DNA of 64,000 nt from assembly GCA_013399695.1 (NCBI GenBank), contig VXAU01002296.1, positions 850,406 through 914,405 of the forward strand. Direction: 5' to 3'. The position numbers and the translations under genes were made by a program. The notes beneath the pieces were generated by a model, which worked only from the letters and a program-made list of their open reading frames with translations, did no database searches and was not told where the DNA came from. This DNA comes from Formicarius rufipectus (taxonomy: Eukaryota; Chordata; Aves; Passeriformes; Formicariidae). This document shows, piece after piece, positions 49,281 to 61,282 of the stretch; position 1 is the stretch's first letter, and each line of letters opens with the position of its first letter.

Positions 49281-50256
49281 AACATCAGACTGGTGACCTG
49301 TCATTAGTGAAGTGCTACAGAGCTCCATCTTGGGCCCTGTGCTCTTCAACATCTTCATAAATGACTTGGACACAGAACTGGAAGGGATACAAAGCCAGTT
49401 TGCAGATGACACAAAATTGAGAGTAGCTGTTGACTCCCTCAAAGATAGGGAGGCCCTGCAGAGCGGCTTTGACAAATTAGAGGTCTGACCAACCACCAAT
49501 TCACCAAAGGGAAGTGCTGGATTCTGCGCCTGGGGTGGGGCAGTCCTGGATGTTTGTACAGAAACTGGGGAATGAGATGCTAGAAAGCAGTGCCATGGAA
49601 AGGGACCTGGGAGTTCTGGTCAATGGCAAATTGAATGTGAGTCAGCAGTGCTGTGGCAGCCAGGAGGGCCAATCATGTCCTGGGGGGCATCAGGCAAAGC
49701 ATTTGCCAGCCAGTCAAAGGAGGGGATTGTTCCACTCAATTCTGCAGTGGTATGGCCTCACCTTGGATATTGTGTGCAGTTTTGGGCACTGCAATGTAGG
49801 AAAGATATTAAACTCTTAGAGAGTGTCCAAAGGAGGGCAATGAAGATGATGAATGGCCTTGAGGGGAAGCTGTATGAGGGGAGGTTGAGGGCTCTTTTTC
49901 TGTTCAGCCTGGAGAAGAGGAGACTGAGGGGAGACCTCATTGCCATCTACGACTTTTTTGTGAGGGGAACAGGAGGGGCACTCCTCTGTGGTGACCAGTG
50001 ACAGGAACTGAGGGGATGGCCTGAAGTTGTGTCAAAGGAGGTTCAGGTTCGATAATAGAAAGAGGCTCTTCACCGAAAGGGTGATTGGGCACTTCCCAGG
50101 GAAGTGCTCACAGCACCAAACCTGACAGAGTTCAAGAAGTCTTTGGATTATACTCTCAAGCACATGGTGTGACTCCTGGGGAGAGGACCCATGCAAGGCT
50201 GGGCTCAGTAATCCTTGTGGGTCCCTTCCAACTCAGCATATTCTGTGATTCTGTGA
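49281..50256 (+). mobile_element. CR1 LINE, longest copy, 5'-truncated with 3' end
   Basis: From 49321 a frame reads SSILGPVLFNIFINDLD and then FADDTKL (FADD codons at 49399-49410) before a stop at 49486-49488. FADD is the catalytic aspartate box of the CR1 reverse transcriptase. After the frameshifted remainder of ORF2 the 3' UTR follows (GGCCTGAAGTTGTGTC, CTCTTCACCGAAAGGGTGAT, GAAGTCTTTGGAT, TGTGGGTCCCTTCCAACTC), ending in the octamer tail ATTCTGTGATTCTGTGA. Several stops and shifts make it inactive. The tail is intact and the 3' UTR matches the copies at 19691 and 35194. The 101-, 117- and 108-codon frames in it are remnants or shadows. Confidence 0.93.
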
Positions 50257-50654
50257 AAACCTTTTTAATTTATGCCAAAATTAGCAGAGAGGTATACAGT
50301 TGGCTTAGATTTCATTTCACATTTACCTTTATTAGGAAAGTAAATGTTGAGAAAGCTTGTGAGCCAAATGAAAACAAAGATGGATACACAAAAAGACAGA
50401 CCAACATGTAGACAGATAGAAAGACACATGCTTTCATAATGTCATAGCAGATTTTAAGTACTTTTTGTATGAGAAAACAGGCTGACAGGGAGGAGAAAGA
50501 AACCTTTCTGAAATACAGAAATCGATACAAATTTAAAATATATACATATTTCAAATTATTTAAAAATGTTAAAACATATTCTTTTTAATGACAACTAAGA
50601 GAGAAAGTTGGAAGGTCCCTTTTTCTGCCTCAGTTTTCATTGGTGTTTTGCTTG
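50257..50654. other. spacer between CR1 copies
   Basis: Nothing is recognised; purine-rich around 50380-50430 (AAGACAGACC, GACAGATAGAAAGACA). Confidence 0.6.
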
Positions 50655-50701
50655 TGTGGGTTTTTTTTGTTGTTTGTTTGTTTTTGTTTGTTTGTTTTTT
50701 A
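50655..50701 (+). repeat. G/T-rich low-complexity tract
   Basis: GTGTGGG followed by T runs and GTTT units. Confidence 0.9.
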
Positions 50702-50953
50702 ATATCTCAAATACCATCATTTTCCTGGCACATGAAATCTGTTTTCCAGCCAGGTCTAATTCTAAAATTAAGTCATTCTCAAAATTACATCTGCCTGCAT
50801 AGTTTGACTCTGAGAATTTCGTGTCTGAATGGTTTGAGTAGAGTCTGAGTAAACATACAAGAGAAGAGGTTAATTCCATTCCTGCAAAACTACAAGTTGC
50901 ATGCAGAGGGCCTTCCAGAAAGGATGGAATATAAGCATGTTGCACTGAGATAG

Positions 50954-51515
50954 TAGAATCATATCATAGAATTAACCACGTTGGAAAAGACCTCCGAGAT
51001 CATCAAGTCCAACCTTTGATCCAACTATCATGCTTACTAGACTATGGCACTAAGTGCCACATCCAGTATCACCTTAAAAACCTTCAGGGATGATGAATCA
51101 ACCACCTCCCTGGTCAGTGTATTCCAATTTCTGATTATTCCCTGTGTAAAATTTTCTTCCTAATTTCTAAACTAAACCTTCCCTGGCACAGCTTAAGTCC
51201 ATGCCCTCTTGTCCTTCTGCTGGTCGTCTGGGAGAAGAGACTAACCCCTGCCTGGTACAACTGCATTTCAGGTAGTTGTACAGAGGAATAAATCCTTCAC
51301 TGAGCCTCCTCTTCTCCAGACTAAACAAATCCAGCTCCTCCAGCCTCTCATAGCACTTACATATAACATATATCTATCTATCTATCTATATATATCTCAT
51401 AGTCCTCCAGTTCCTTCACCAGCCTCAGTGCTCTTTTCTGGACCCACTCGAAGTGCCGCCATGTCCTTCCTAAATTGAGGGGCCCAGAACAGGACACAGG
51501 GCTAAATATGTGGTG
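50954..51515 (-). mobile_element. CR1 LINE, 3'-end fragment with internal microsatellite
   Basis: TAGAATCATATCATAGAATT is the complemented octamer tail. GTTGGAAAAGACCTCCGAGA, TCATCAAGTCCAACC, AGTGCCACATCCAGT, TGCCCTCTTGTCCTTCTGCT, GAGCCTCCTCTTCTCCAGAC and GCTCTTTTCTGGACCCACTC follow in CR1 order. At about 51351-51400 the element is interrupted by a TATC/ATCT repeat flanked by CTCATAG on both sides. This copy belongs to a different subfamily from its neighbour at 49281, to which it lies tail to tail. Confidence 0.92.
51370..51395 (+). repeat. (ATCT)n microsatellite inside CR1
   Basis: About five ATCT units pass into TATATATATC. The tract lies within the CR1 copy and replaces or interrupts its normal sequence. 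It is probably length-variable. Confidence 0.93.
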
Positions 51516-53000
51516 TGTTAAATGACAGAAAAGGGCATACACAGAACAACCATGTGTCTTGGTGTTTTCAGGGATGCACAGCTATGTTTCCATTTGCACC
51601 CTCTAGTTTTTCCCCAGGAAGATATGGGTGAGCCAAATAGTTAGGCACTCTTCTTAGCATTCTTCCAGTAGCTTCATAGCCAGGAACGAGCAGATGGAAA
51701 GAACTGATGGTAGCAGCACATCAAGGAAGCACACAGCACATGCAAAATCTCCTCCTTTCCATTCAGCTTTCAGTAAAATATGCATAGCATTGTACAACCA
51801 AATCAAGGACACACCTACTTCAGTGTTTTAATTGAATTCGAGAGCAAATGTCCTTTGTGGAGTATCTCAGGGATCACAGTCTCTGTTTCTCTGAGACAAG
51901 AAATGCTGGAACTGGTCTTCTCCATCTGACAGTAGACATCCAGGCTCTAGGAACCCATTGCAGCCAGTCAGAGTTAAAAAACCCAAACCACATAGAATTT
52001 GCTGTTAATACTGCATGTCAGTGGTGTTGACTCCATAAATCCACTCTTGCTGAATTGTGCATTCCTTCTTCAGGTATAGCTGAAGTTATCTTTGCTTTTG
52101 GGTGACCTTCATCCTGCTCTTTCAGATGCCTGTTTATTGAAAATATTTGTCAGAAATAGCTGATTTCAACAAGGATCATTTAAAAAAATATAGTTTAGAT
52201 ATTAAGTGAATATAAGTAAAAGAAGTTACATTTAGAATCAGATATTTCAAACTAATGTGCTTACCTAAGCTATTTTTATTTTTAATTTTTTTATTTTGAG
52301 ATGTAGATTTATGGCTATCATTTGTCCTCATTATAATATTTTATAATGCTGTTATTCCTTTATTTTTTCTCCTGTATAATTAATTTCTTATTTGTTCCCT
52401 GTGCATTACATAAACAGTAGCATTTTTGCAATACTCTTTTTTCCCCCTTTTTCCAGTCTTGTATTTCTTCTGGTCCCCACTACGACTTATGAGGGCTTAA
52501 TTCAGGCTCTTTTCCTTGTATATTTGATTGTTCTCCAAAAAAAAAAAAAGTTAAGTTTTAAAGTTACATTATTCAGTTTTAATATCAACATTCTGGTGGC
52601 TTAATAAGAGAAGTAATTGTTGCCTTCCCAAGCCCAGTTTTCCATCTGTTTCCAGCCTTAGGCATTGCATCCATTTACAGTCTGTTTGCATTTGCAAGTT
52701 TTCTTCACAAGTATGAAAGGAAGAAACAATATTTTTCTTCTCATGGAAAACATTTTATATAAAAGTTTAGAATATGCAGAATCGCAATTTAACATATGGT
52801 TTATAAAAGTACATGAAGCAAGTCAATTTGGCCTATTGCCTTAAAGTACAACTGGTCCTTTGACACCATTGAACCACAAGTAGTGGTGTAAATCAGAAAA
52901 TCTGCATGGAACTGAGTCTTTATCTGTAATATATGTGAAATGCAAAATATAAAATCTGATTATGTACTTCTAAGATCACCCTTTTCTTTGCTTAAAGGGC
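51516..53000. other. non-coding stretch
   Basis: Nothing is recognised; an A run lies at 52538-52549. Confidence 0.6.
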
Positions 53001-53176
53001 CAGACATTGGAACAAGGTCCTCAGGTAGAATCACCACCCCTGGAAGTGTTCAAAAACATCTAGATGTGGCACTTGGGGATGTGGTTTAGTGGTGAAGGTT
53101 GCAGTGTTAGGTTATCAGTAGAACTCAGTGATCTTATAGGTCTTTTCCAACCCTAAAAATTCTATGATATTATGAT
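53001..53176 (+). mobile_element. CR1 LINE, 3'-end fragment
   Basis: CCTGGAAGTGTTCAAAAACA, TCTAGATGTGGCACTTGGGG, ATGTGGTTTAGTGG, GATCTTATAGGTCTTTTCCA and a tail of ATTCTATGATATTATGAT match the last 175 bases of CR1. The start is truncated. The right end of the octamer tail is clear. Confidence 0.92.
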
Positions 53177-55337
53177 TTGTTTAGTTGCAGAAGATATGGC
53201 AAAGATGAATGAAAACCTTGCTCCTGAGAAGGAGCATATTCTAAATATATATAGCCTTCAATACAGTCTAAAGACATAAAATGATTCAAGAACTGATAAA
53301 CCACAGAAAAGTAGTAAAGGCAGGATTGTGTGATTGTATTGCCTTTGAATTGTTTTCTACAGCTTATTACTACCACAAGTTTTCTGATTTTCCTGTTGTT
53401 GATCTTGCTGAAGGAAGATAATATTTACTTTTGTTGCTGAGAAGATATATATAACTAGTGGGTAAGTTAAAGCTTGTGTGGAGGGGACACCAGGTATTAC
53501 CACCCTTACAGGTTTTTATCCATATCTCAGGTAGGTAAGCCACATGTACTGCTCCCTCACTGTAGACTACAAAGTCAGGTATATAGCCTAGAAAAGATCT
53601 AATGCTGAACTGAACATACTCAAATCCAGTTCTATGGGGTGAGTCCTCTTTCCTAAAGGGTATTTTAATGCTACGTAATTATTCTCATTAATTCCATTTT
53701 TAATGAAAGGAACATTGGAGGGGCAGATTTTCAGAGGCTGAAGATGGTCTCTTTTCCTTTGGCCTCTGTGAACCAGCAACAGAGGAAACTTGCTGAAAAC
53801 TGTCCCTGACTAATGCATAGTCTTAGTTGTGGTGATGCCAACTCTCAATACTCCTGCTCTGTAGGATTGATATCAGAGCTAATCCTTGCACCTGTGTGGG
53901 CCAGCAGCCTCACAAGCTCATTAGTTCCAGTTTGGGCAGGGCTGCCCAGCTGTGGAGAGGGGTCAGGACTTTCCCCTACAAGCTTAGTGCTGTTTGCTTG
54001 CAGTGAGTCATCACTTCAGCCACATCTGTTATGCTTTGGAAACAATTATCATTGTTCCTATCTCCTGTATTTAAGAGGCAAATAAAATCATTCCTGGTTT
54101 ACTTTGTAATGTTTAGGAAATGTTTCCATAAATGAAGAGTGTATTGGAAAAACAAGTGTATGTGGTCTGACTTTGTCACATGCAGGCTCATTTCTCATAA
54201 GCATTGCTATAAGGGTGAGGAGCTGACAGAGGCAGATTTATTGAGTCATACATATAAATTCTAGATCAGCTCTTTTCATGAGAAGAGACTATATGGTTCT
54301 CTGCCTTCTGAAAAATCCATTTTTTTTTCCTGAAAGCTTCTATTGTAACAGATGAAGTAGAAATTAAAAACACTAGCTGCTTTATTTAAAACATGTTTGC
54401 CTTAAATTGCAACAAGTTACTTTGCAGCCAGACATCTGAAAGCCATGTGCTAAATAAACTGTACATTATGTAGAGAAGGGTGTTAAAAATCCCCTGAAGT
54501 TGTAGAAATATGAGAGGCACAGAAGAAGAATATGATATTGGCAATTGCAGTCAACACATTAAGGCTGAAGTGAGCTTTGCTTACATGGTCCTTCTAACAA
54601 GAAAGACATATGTCTTGAATGTGGTTCAAGTATATTGCAAACACAAGCTGCTTAAGGAGGACATTGGTATTGGCAGACAGTGCTACAGAACTAGACAACA
54701 TTTCCATATAGGGAGGTGCAGTCTGCTTACTGTATATGTACATATGTTCTGGTACATTTTAAAATCATTTAACTACTGAGCCTTAATGGTTCATTTGGCA
54801 GCTCCATAGAAAAATACTGGAAGTAACAAATGACAGTCACTGTACCCATTTGTCTCCACAGAATTCTGTTTCGACTTTGTCGAAACCTGCACAGGTATAG
54901 GGCAGGGCTGCTACTCTTGGAACAATAAGCTGGCTTCATCAAATTGAAACACATTTCTTTTGTTAACATCCTAGGTGATTAATATTTATATTAATTTAAT
55001 TAATATGACTGATGTTTGTAACTGTATTATTTATTCAGGAAATAGAGAGCTCCACCATCTGCCCAAGTGAAATAATTTTTTCTACACAAAACAATATTAC
55101 AAGGTGGTGCAAATGTTTAAAGAAACAGTGTGGCATAGCCAATTATGCACAGAGTATTCTAATTTCTAAAAAAGGTCTCGGTTTTCAAGCACTTTACTTG
55201 AACAAGAAGATTTAATTTATTTGTTATTTTATGAAGCATTTTTATGTGTAGAAAAAGTGCTACTTGTTTGCACATGCTGGTTATGTGGCATTCTTACATG
55301 ATTTCATGCTTTGCTGATGGAAAATTAGACCCTTGTG
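53177..55337. other. non-coding stretch
   Basis: No gene is recognised. The segment 53813-54085 is GC-richer and open for 90 codons on the plus strand; the product resembles nothing known. Confidence 0.55.
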
Positions 55338-55389
55338 TATTATAAAAGAATAGAAGATAGCTATAGAATCAGGATGCGATTGCCTCAGG
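55338..55389 (+). repeat. dispersed 52-bp repeat, copy 1
   Basis: This segment matches 57096-57147 at 47 of 52 bases with no gaps, in the same orientation. The shared core is GCTATAGAATCAGG, and both copies end in GATTGCCTCAGG. Flanks do not match. It could be part of an unrecognised repeat or a local duplication. Confidence 0.8.
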
Positions 55390-57095
55390 ACATTCTGTTG
55401 ACAGCTAGAAATATATACAGACAAAGCAATGTCACTGGATGCTAATGTGAACTATACAAGTTGATGAGTACTGTAAATCTCTGTAAAAAGAGGAATCTAT
55501 ACCTTTTTACTTCGCAGGTATTTGCCTTTAAAACTACCACTAATAGCACTCGTGTAATTTTGTTATAAATAATGATTATTAACATTTTATAATTAAGGAC
55601 ATGATAAAACATAGATATATGTTTTTGATAATATATCCATATGCAGAAAAAAATAACCTCTCCTTGTTTACTAAACGTTTGCTTCGCATTTAGTTGAAGC
55701 TGTTATTAATTTAACAGGGAAATCTGAAGGTATAAGGAATTCCAGACTGAACCAGTATTGAATTAGAGAAACAGTGCTCAGTTTTGAAACTAAAGCAAGA
55801 TACATCAAATTAGCCCCTCCTGACCTTTTGATGTTTTTCTACATCATCCTCTACAATAAACCTAGATGTTCCAAATGAGACTTCAGTAAAAAAGTAGGAA
55901 TCTGTTACTGATGAGCCTAATTCCATCAGATAGATTGCAATATCGTATCATTTCCAAGGTGTAACTCTTTGGTTTACTGCTTCCATTTTCTGAAAAGGTC
56001 TCTTAACAATTCAGTTCAATTAAAGCTGTCTCGATATTACCTGCTTCTGCCCATCTTTCTTATTTATTTAATCTCTAAAAATATAGCAGAAGTATAAAAA
56101 GACTTCAGCAATGCACTATGTACAAATCTCTATCTTTCCCACCTATATTAACATGATAGCACTTTGAACATCAAATATTTATCCTAATTACAATTCTGCT
56201 TCAATCTGAATATATTTTATATGTCAGTAACACTGTCTGAGAGAAGGAAAAAAATTTGCTCTTAGACCTATTGCTGGTGAGGCAGAGTCACTCTGGACTC
56301 CATCCCTGGCAGCAATAATGGGCAACAGTGGGCTCTAACCGTTCAATTTTCATGTAAACCATTAAACTGAATTTCCTTCTATATGTTTGTTATGTGTTTA
56401 TTTGTTTATGAATCCCGTATTTGTTTACTAGGTACGTATTTACTCATTCTAGCCATTTTATTCCAACTACTTTTAGTCCATTTGACTGTCCTTACAAAAA
56501 GTGTGACACTTGTTAATACCCTGAAGACCTGAAGTTGGCCCAACATACGTGTGAATGCCATGCCCTGTATTTGGATGAATCCTTTAAAGCTGGAAAGAGT
56601 TTGAATATGAACTGGCCAAGTGGCTAGCACTTATATTGTCTCCTATTTTTGTAAGGAAAAAATTAGGGGACTAAAATTTGAAATGCATCAGATTTTATAT
56701 TTGTGTTTAGAAAAAGAATTGGAGGCCTGTAAAAGTTTCATGAACTTAACTGGTTGACATAATATAGAAATGAGTAATAAAGCCAGCCACTGGAAGATAA
56801 TAAGCCCGATAGAGCAAGCTTTACAAAGGAAAACTCATAGATTTTTCAAAAGAAGAACAAATTTTTATATTTTAAATTTCATATTTAGAAAGGCTTTTAC
56901 AAGCCTTCTTTGAGGTAGGATATTAAAGTCACTAAGTTACTGGATGACAGACAAGAAATGTTTTAGTAAAAATGTCAAGACAAGGAAAAGGAAAAAAAAA
57001 AAATTTTCCATAAGAAAGGCTAACAATAGATTGATGGATTAATCTGTGGTCCTATACTATGTAATATACTTATTAATAAATTACATTTGAAAATA
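55390..57095. other. AT-rich non-coding stretch
   Basis: Nothing is recognised between the two copies of the 52-bp repeat. Confidence 0.6.
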
Positions 57096-57147
57096 TATTA
57101 TAAATGAACAGAAGATTGCTATAGAATCAGGTTGTGATTGCCTCAGG
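57096..57147 (+). repeat. dispersed 52-bp repeat, copy 2
   Basis: Direct-orientation partner of 55338-55389, 1758 bases away, with five single-base differences. Confidence 0.8.
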
Positions 57148-57810
57148 GGATAGTGTAAAGCAAAGAAGAAAACTTAAAAGAAAATTAGTAAAGCTTGCAA
57201 GGAATTTCAAGAGGAGCTGTTTAAAGTAGTTGATAGGAAAGTGTGGCAAACAAAACTCAACAAACATAATTTTAGAAACCTTGAAAACTTTATGCACAGT
57301 TCAGGGGAGTTATCTGCTCATTATGTGGTTGTTAAAAAGGGAAGTAAATACTCATAAGATAAGAAAATGGATAAATAATAGAAAACTTTCTAGTGTCAGA
57401 TATGAAATGAAGATATGATATCATACAAGTTACTGTGCAGGGTCATTGTTGGTCTTTGGGAGATATAATGAATGATACTGAGAACCAGGAGTGGCATCTT
57501 GAAACTGTGCAGTTGGAAATTAGTGCTATTTACTTTAGAAAGGAGAACAGCAAAGAACAATTTGGAGTCAGATAAAAAAAAAAGAGATTGTGATGGTCTG
57601 TTCTTGTCTTTGCAAAGCAGAAGGATGGTCAAAACTGAAGGGCAGTGAATCCAAATCTAGCAAATAAAAATATTTTCACATATAGATTAAGCCAAGGACC
57701 TGATATAAAGGAGGTCACAAGTTTAACAGAAATCCAGTTGGGAATGATGATTTATTACATTAACAATTGCATATACATTTATACCAGTTAATCTGGGAAG
57801 AAGAAGAAAA
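57148..57810. other. non-coding stretch
   Basis: Purine-rich and gene-free. It could be an old unrecognised repeat. Confidence 0.5.
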
Positions 57811-58150
57811 CCCCTGAAACAGAGAACGTCACTCATCAGTGACAGGGTTGGGCCATGGAGACTGGCTCCTCACAGCCTCTGGACCAGGGCAGGTGCTGGA
57901 AAACCCCTGTGCTGAAGAAGGCACAGATACATGTGGGTCCTCTGAGACTGGGTGGTGAAGAGAGGAGTTTATTCAAACTAACAAGCCTCAGGGGGTGGGG
58001 GTGGCTAGGGAACCCGGTTAGCCAATGGGGGACGGGAAGGGTCACATAGAGAGGCCCCCAGGGAGTGGGAAGGGACAGGGGACACATTCAGTGGGGGCAG
58101 AGCTGTCTGGGCAGTCCACCTCAGGTAACTTGTACCAGTTTCACTTGATG
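57811..58150 (-). mobile_element. probable solo LTR (ERV), minus strand
   Basis: This GC-rich block stands out sharply from its AT-rich flanks. Read on the minus strand it shows a CCAAT-box-like ATTGGCTAAC (about 58027-58018), then the polyadenylation signal AATAAA (57973-57968), then about 130 bases rich in C that would be R/U5. This order suits a retroviral LTR. Exact TG/CA ends and a target-site duplication could not be fixed, and no retroviral genes lie beside it, so it would be a solo LTR. It could instead be another GC-rich repeat. No open frame is meaningful. Confidence 0.48.
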
Positions 58151-61120
58151 GGTGTACATATTAAAGGAGAACTCTTACAAATAACACAGTTTCTAAAGGT
58201 CTCTAATTTAGCAAGGTTCAGACTTCTGTTGTCCTGGTCATCTTCATTTGTTTCTTCCAATCCTCGTATCTTGGGTGTTCTCCCACACATGAGAAAAAAA
58301 TCCAATCTTGTCAACAAAAGAAATTTTACAAATTCAGACTTTATATGACTCCTTAGCTATTTGGAATACAGAGGTCATTTCTCTGAGGACAGATGATCTG
58401 CTTTCTGACTAAAGTGAAGTTTCTTGCTCCTCTTCCTGAGGAGACATGTAGTGCTGACTAGTGTCACATAGAAATTGCTGCAATAAATGAAGGAAATTGT
58501 TTGGCAAACTGTTATCTAATAAGACGTTTCTCTGTTCACTATATTCTTAACAGCTGACAAGCATTTCCTAGTCCCCTTGGAGTAAGGCTACCCTGGCTAG
58601 CCATTACAAGATGCTTCTAAGCCTACCTACCCCTGATGTTCTGAGCTTCAGCTGCAGCCGAGGAAGGAAAATCTGGGCAAGTGTAGCTGTGGTTACCAGT
58701 CCGGGGAATGAGCAGATTTTAAATATGCTAATACCCACTGATGTTTTTATGCAGAAAGTACTGAAAGCTGGCCTGAAAAATGCATCCTAATACCCAGTTT
58801 TTCCAAAGTGGTTATCACTTATCCATTGAGAGTTACTGGCATGTACCTCCACTTTTGCTGTGTAGTAGTATTTTCATCCCTCTATGGAAGGTCCTCATTG
58901 TGGATAAGGACTTGAACAAATTGAATGTGCAGAAGTGCATTAGTAAATAAATTTTGCTTGTACTGCATTTATTTAATGTAGTACTTCATTAACACAGACC
59001 ATATTTCTTCCCAAATTCCCACTTCCTGATATTTCTTCTCCATTCCATTTTTTTTAATCCTGCAATTCATCAACAACAGCTTCATGATACTGTTATGAAT
59101 AATTTACTGGGGTGTGGAGCTGAGACATTTTATACCATCCACAATAATTCTATATTAAAATAATTATAAGCTATAAGAAGAACTCTCTTAAATTAGACAG
59201 TAGCAGAATTAGGGTTGACTTCACATGCATAAGCATCATATCACCTTTTCTATAACTTCAAATAAACTGAACACCCCTAGAGAGTATTGCTCCAAATTAG
59301 TCTGATTCTGGTTCATATTCCCTGCATACTCAGACTCCCATTTAATTAATGAAAGATTAATTTAAAATGTGGGGTAAGAGTTTGGAAACAAAATTGCATT
59401 TTCTGAACACAGATATATTGGCAGAAGTCTGCATCTATATGCTTGTGCCTTTAGAGCTGGAAAATACTAGGTATGTTTTTAGGAACCATGAGATATAAAT
59501 TTTTCTAGCTGCAATTTTTAAGATAACAGGTATAAGAACAAAGCAGCAAAAATGTACTTGTTTACTGTTTTAATATCTACTATTTCTATTTAAATATAAG
59601 GAAGTAAATAACTACAACTCTCACCTTCAACCCATCCCTTCTAGGTTCAAATCAATTTCCAGAATTATTTTTAATAACTTCAAACTTATTACATAAAAAT
59701 ATTATTAAACAATGTATTTTATTGTTTATGATAATTTATATTTATTATGTAAAAATATTACATAAAAAGCATCATCTGACAAATGTTATTTGAAGGACCA
59801 GATCCTTTCTTTATTATAAATCTATAGACTTCTAAGGAAATAGATCAGAGATACGTCTTTTGGTTTAATTTCTCTTTTTGGGGAATAATGTTAATATAAT
59901 ATTTTTACCTACACATATAAATAGAAAATACTTTATATAGATAAAATACTTTTAACATACTATTCTTAATCAAGAAACAAATTTCCAGTTGAAAGAGAAA
60001 CTCACAATGTTTGAGAGGGAAAAAAATAAAATAAATGTATAAAAATCTTGTACCACTATATGATTAAAATACAAAGACAAAATGGTAGAGTTCAAACTGT
60101 TGTTGGAAGAAGCAACATTTTATGCATCTTTGTGTAGCAAGAGCACTGTGTCAAACCAAATATTGGAAGATAAAAGGTTAGTGGAATTTCTCCTTTTCAT
60201 CCAGTATGCTGACAGTGTTCCAAACCCTGTGTCTTAAATCTGGAAGATGTGGTGACAACGACCTATTTAAATTAAACAGTTGAATTTGTGGTTTGCTCAT
60301 GTTAGGTGAAAAGCATTACCTATATTCATAAATGGCCCAGGGCCAAATTCAACCCATACATATGCCCCCTTCCAGACCACTGAATGCCTCTAAAATCAGA
60401 ACATGGCCATCACACTTGATAAATTGTAAATGGATGCAAACCTTCAAATTCTTGTGTGCAGTTATGCATTCTTAAAGCACAAAATGAGCCGAATACTGGA
60501 CAGAGCATACACCCCTGGAGCCACTAAGAAGACATATGGCATAATCCAAGACAGGTGTTTGTAAATCCAAAAGATCACATTAGATCCCTTAGGCTACAAT
60601 CTGAATGACAGCAGAGGGATTTTGTAGTTTATCTAGGACCGTAAATTAAGTTGTCACCCTTAATTTGTGGGATAACATCTACCAGGGGCAAAAGCAAGCT
60701 AGAAACTTTTCCTTCTTTCACAGGTTGAAGTATTTTGCAGTTACTGAAGCCAATCTCTTACTTGTGATGTATATGTTTAAATAATCATTTAACTTCTACT
60801 TATGCAACTCAGTTTGTCAACTCACTTTTTTTAAATTTTCAAGGAAAGAAATAGGTGTCCAGTGAACAGTCAGTGATCATGAAATTGTCTTGGACATGCA
60901 GTCGTTCTTTTCCAGCTGGATCAGTCAAACACATCTTGAATTATGGAAACTCCCTTTGACTGATGAGTTCGGATCAGCTTTGGCAGATGCACATTATAAA
61001 GGAGTAGATTAATACCTATAAACCATTGAACTTACCAGAAAGTAGTGCTCAGCATTGTAAACTACCAACTTTATCATCTTTAAGTAAAAAATACAGTTTT
61101 TCTTCCCAACAAAGACTTTT
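58151..61120. other. AT-rich non-coding stretch
   Basis: No gene or clear repeat is seen. A small inverted repeat TAAACAAT/ATTGTTTA lies at 59706-59728. Confidence 0.55.
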
Positions 61121-61282
61121 TATAAAAGCAATAAGGTAACTGCATGAAGTGTGCTTATCATGATATAATCACACCCCAGGGGGAATGAGAGGTGCTCGGC
61201 TGCACCTCATGCTTTGTAATGACCCAGGGGTGTGATTATCTTATGATAACCACACTCCCTGTCATGCCTTATTGCTTATATA
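61121..61282. repeat. 162-bp imperfect palindrome (foldback element)
   Basis: The arms pair in four blocks. Outermost, TATAAAAGCAATAAGG (61121-61136) pairs with CCTTATTGCTTATATA (61267-61282), 15 of 16. Next, the 29-base block 61149-61177 pairs with 61227-61255, 26 of 29, with core AATCACACCCC and GGGGTGTGATT. Innermost are ATGAG and GGTGC (61185-61195) against GCACC and TCAT (61202-61210), with a loop TCGGCT. The parts between blocks differ in length. The whole could be a MITE-like or Eulor-like palindromic repeat, or a hairpin RNA source. No transposase or coding frame is present. Confidence 0.8.

Noticed and set aside
49514..50411. Open frames of 101, 117 and 108 codons
   Set aside because: They lie in the CR1 element's decayed ORF2 end and 3' UTR and do not form one gene.
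53813..54085. 90-codon Ser/Leu-rich frame
   Set aside because: Matches nothing known; probably an open frame in a GC-richer, unrecognised repeat.
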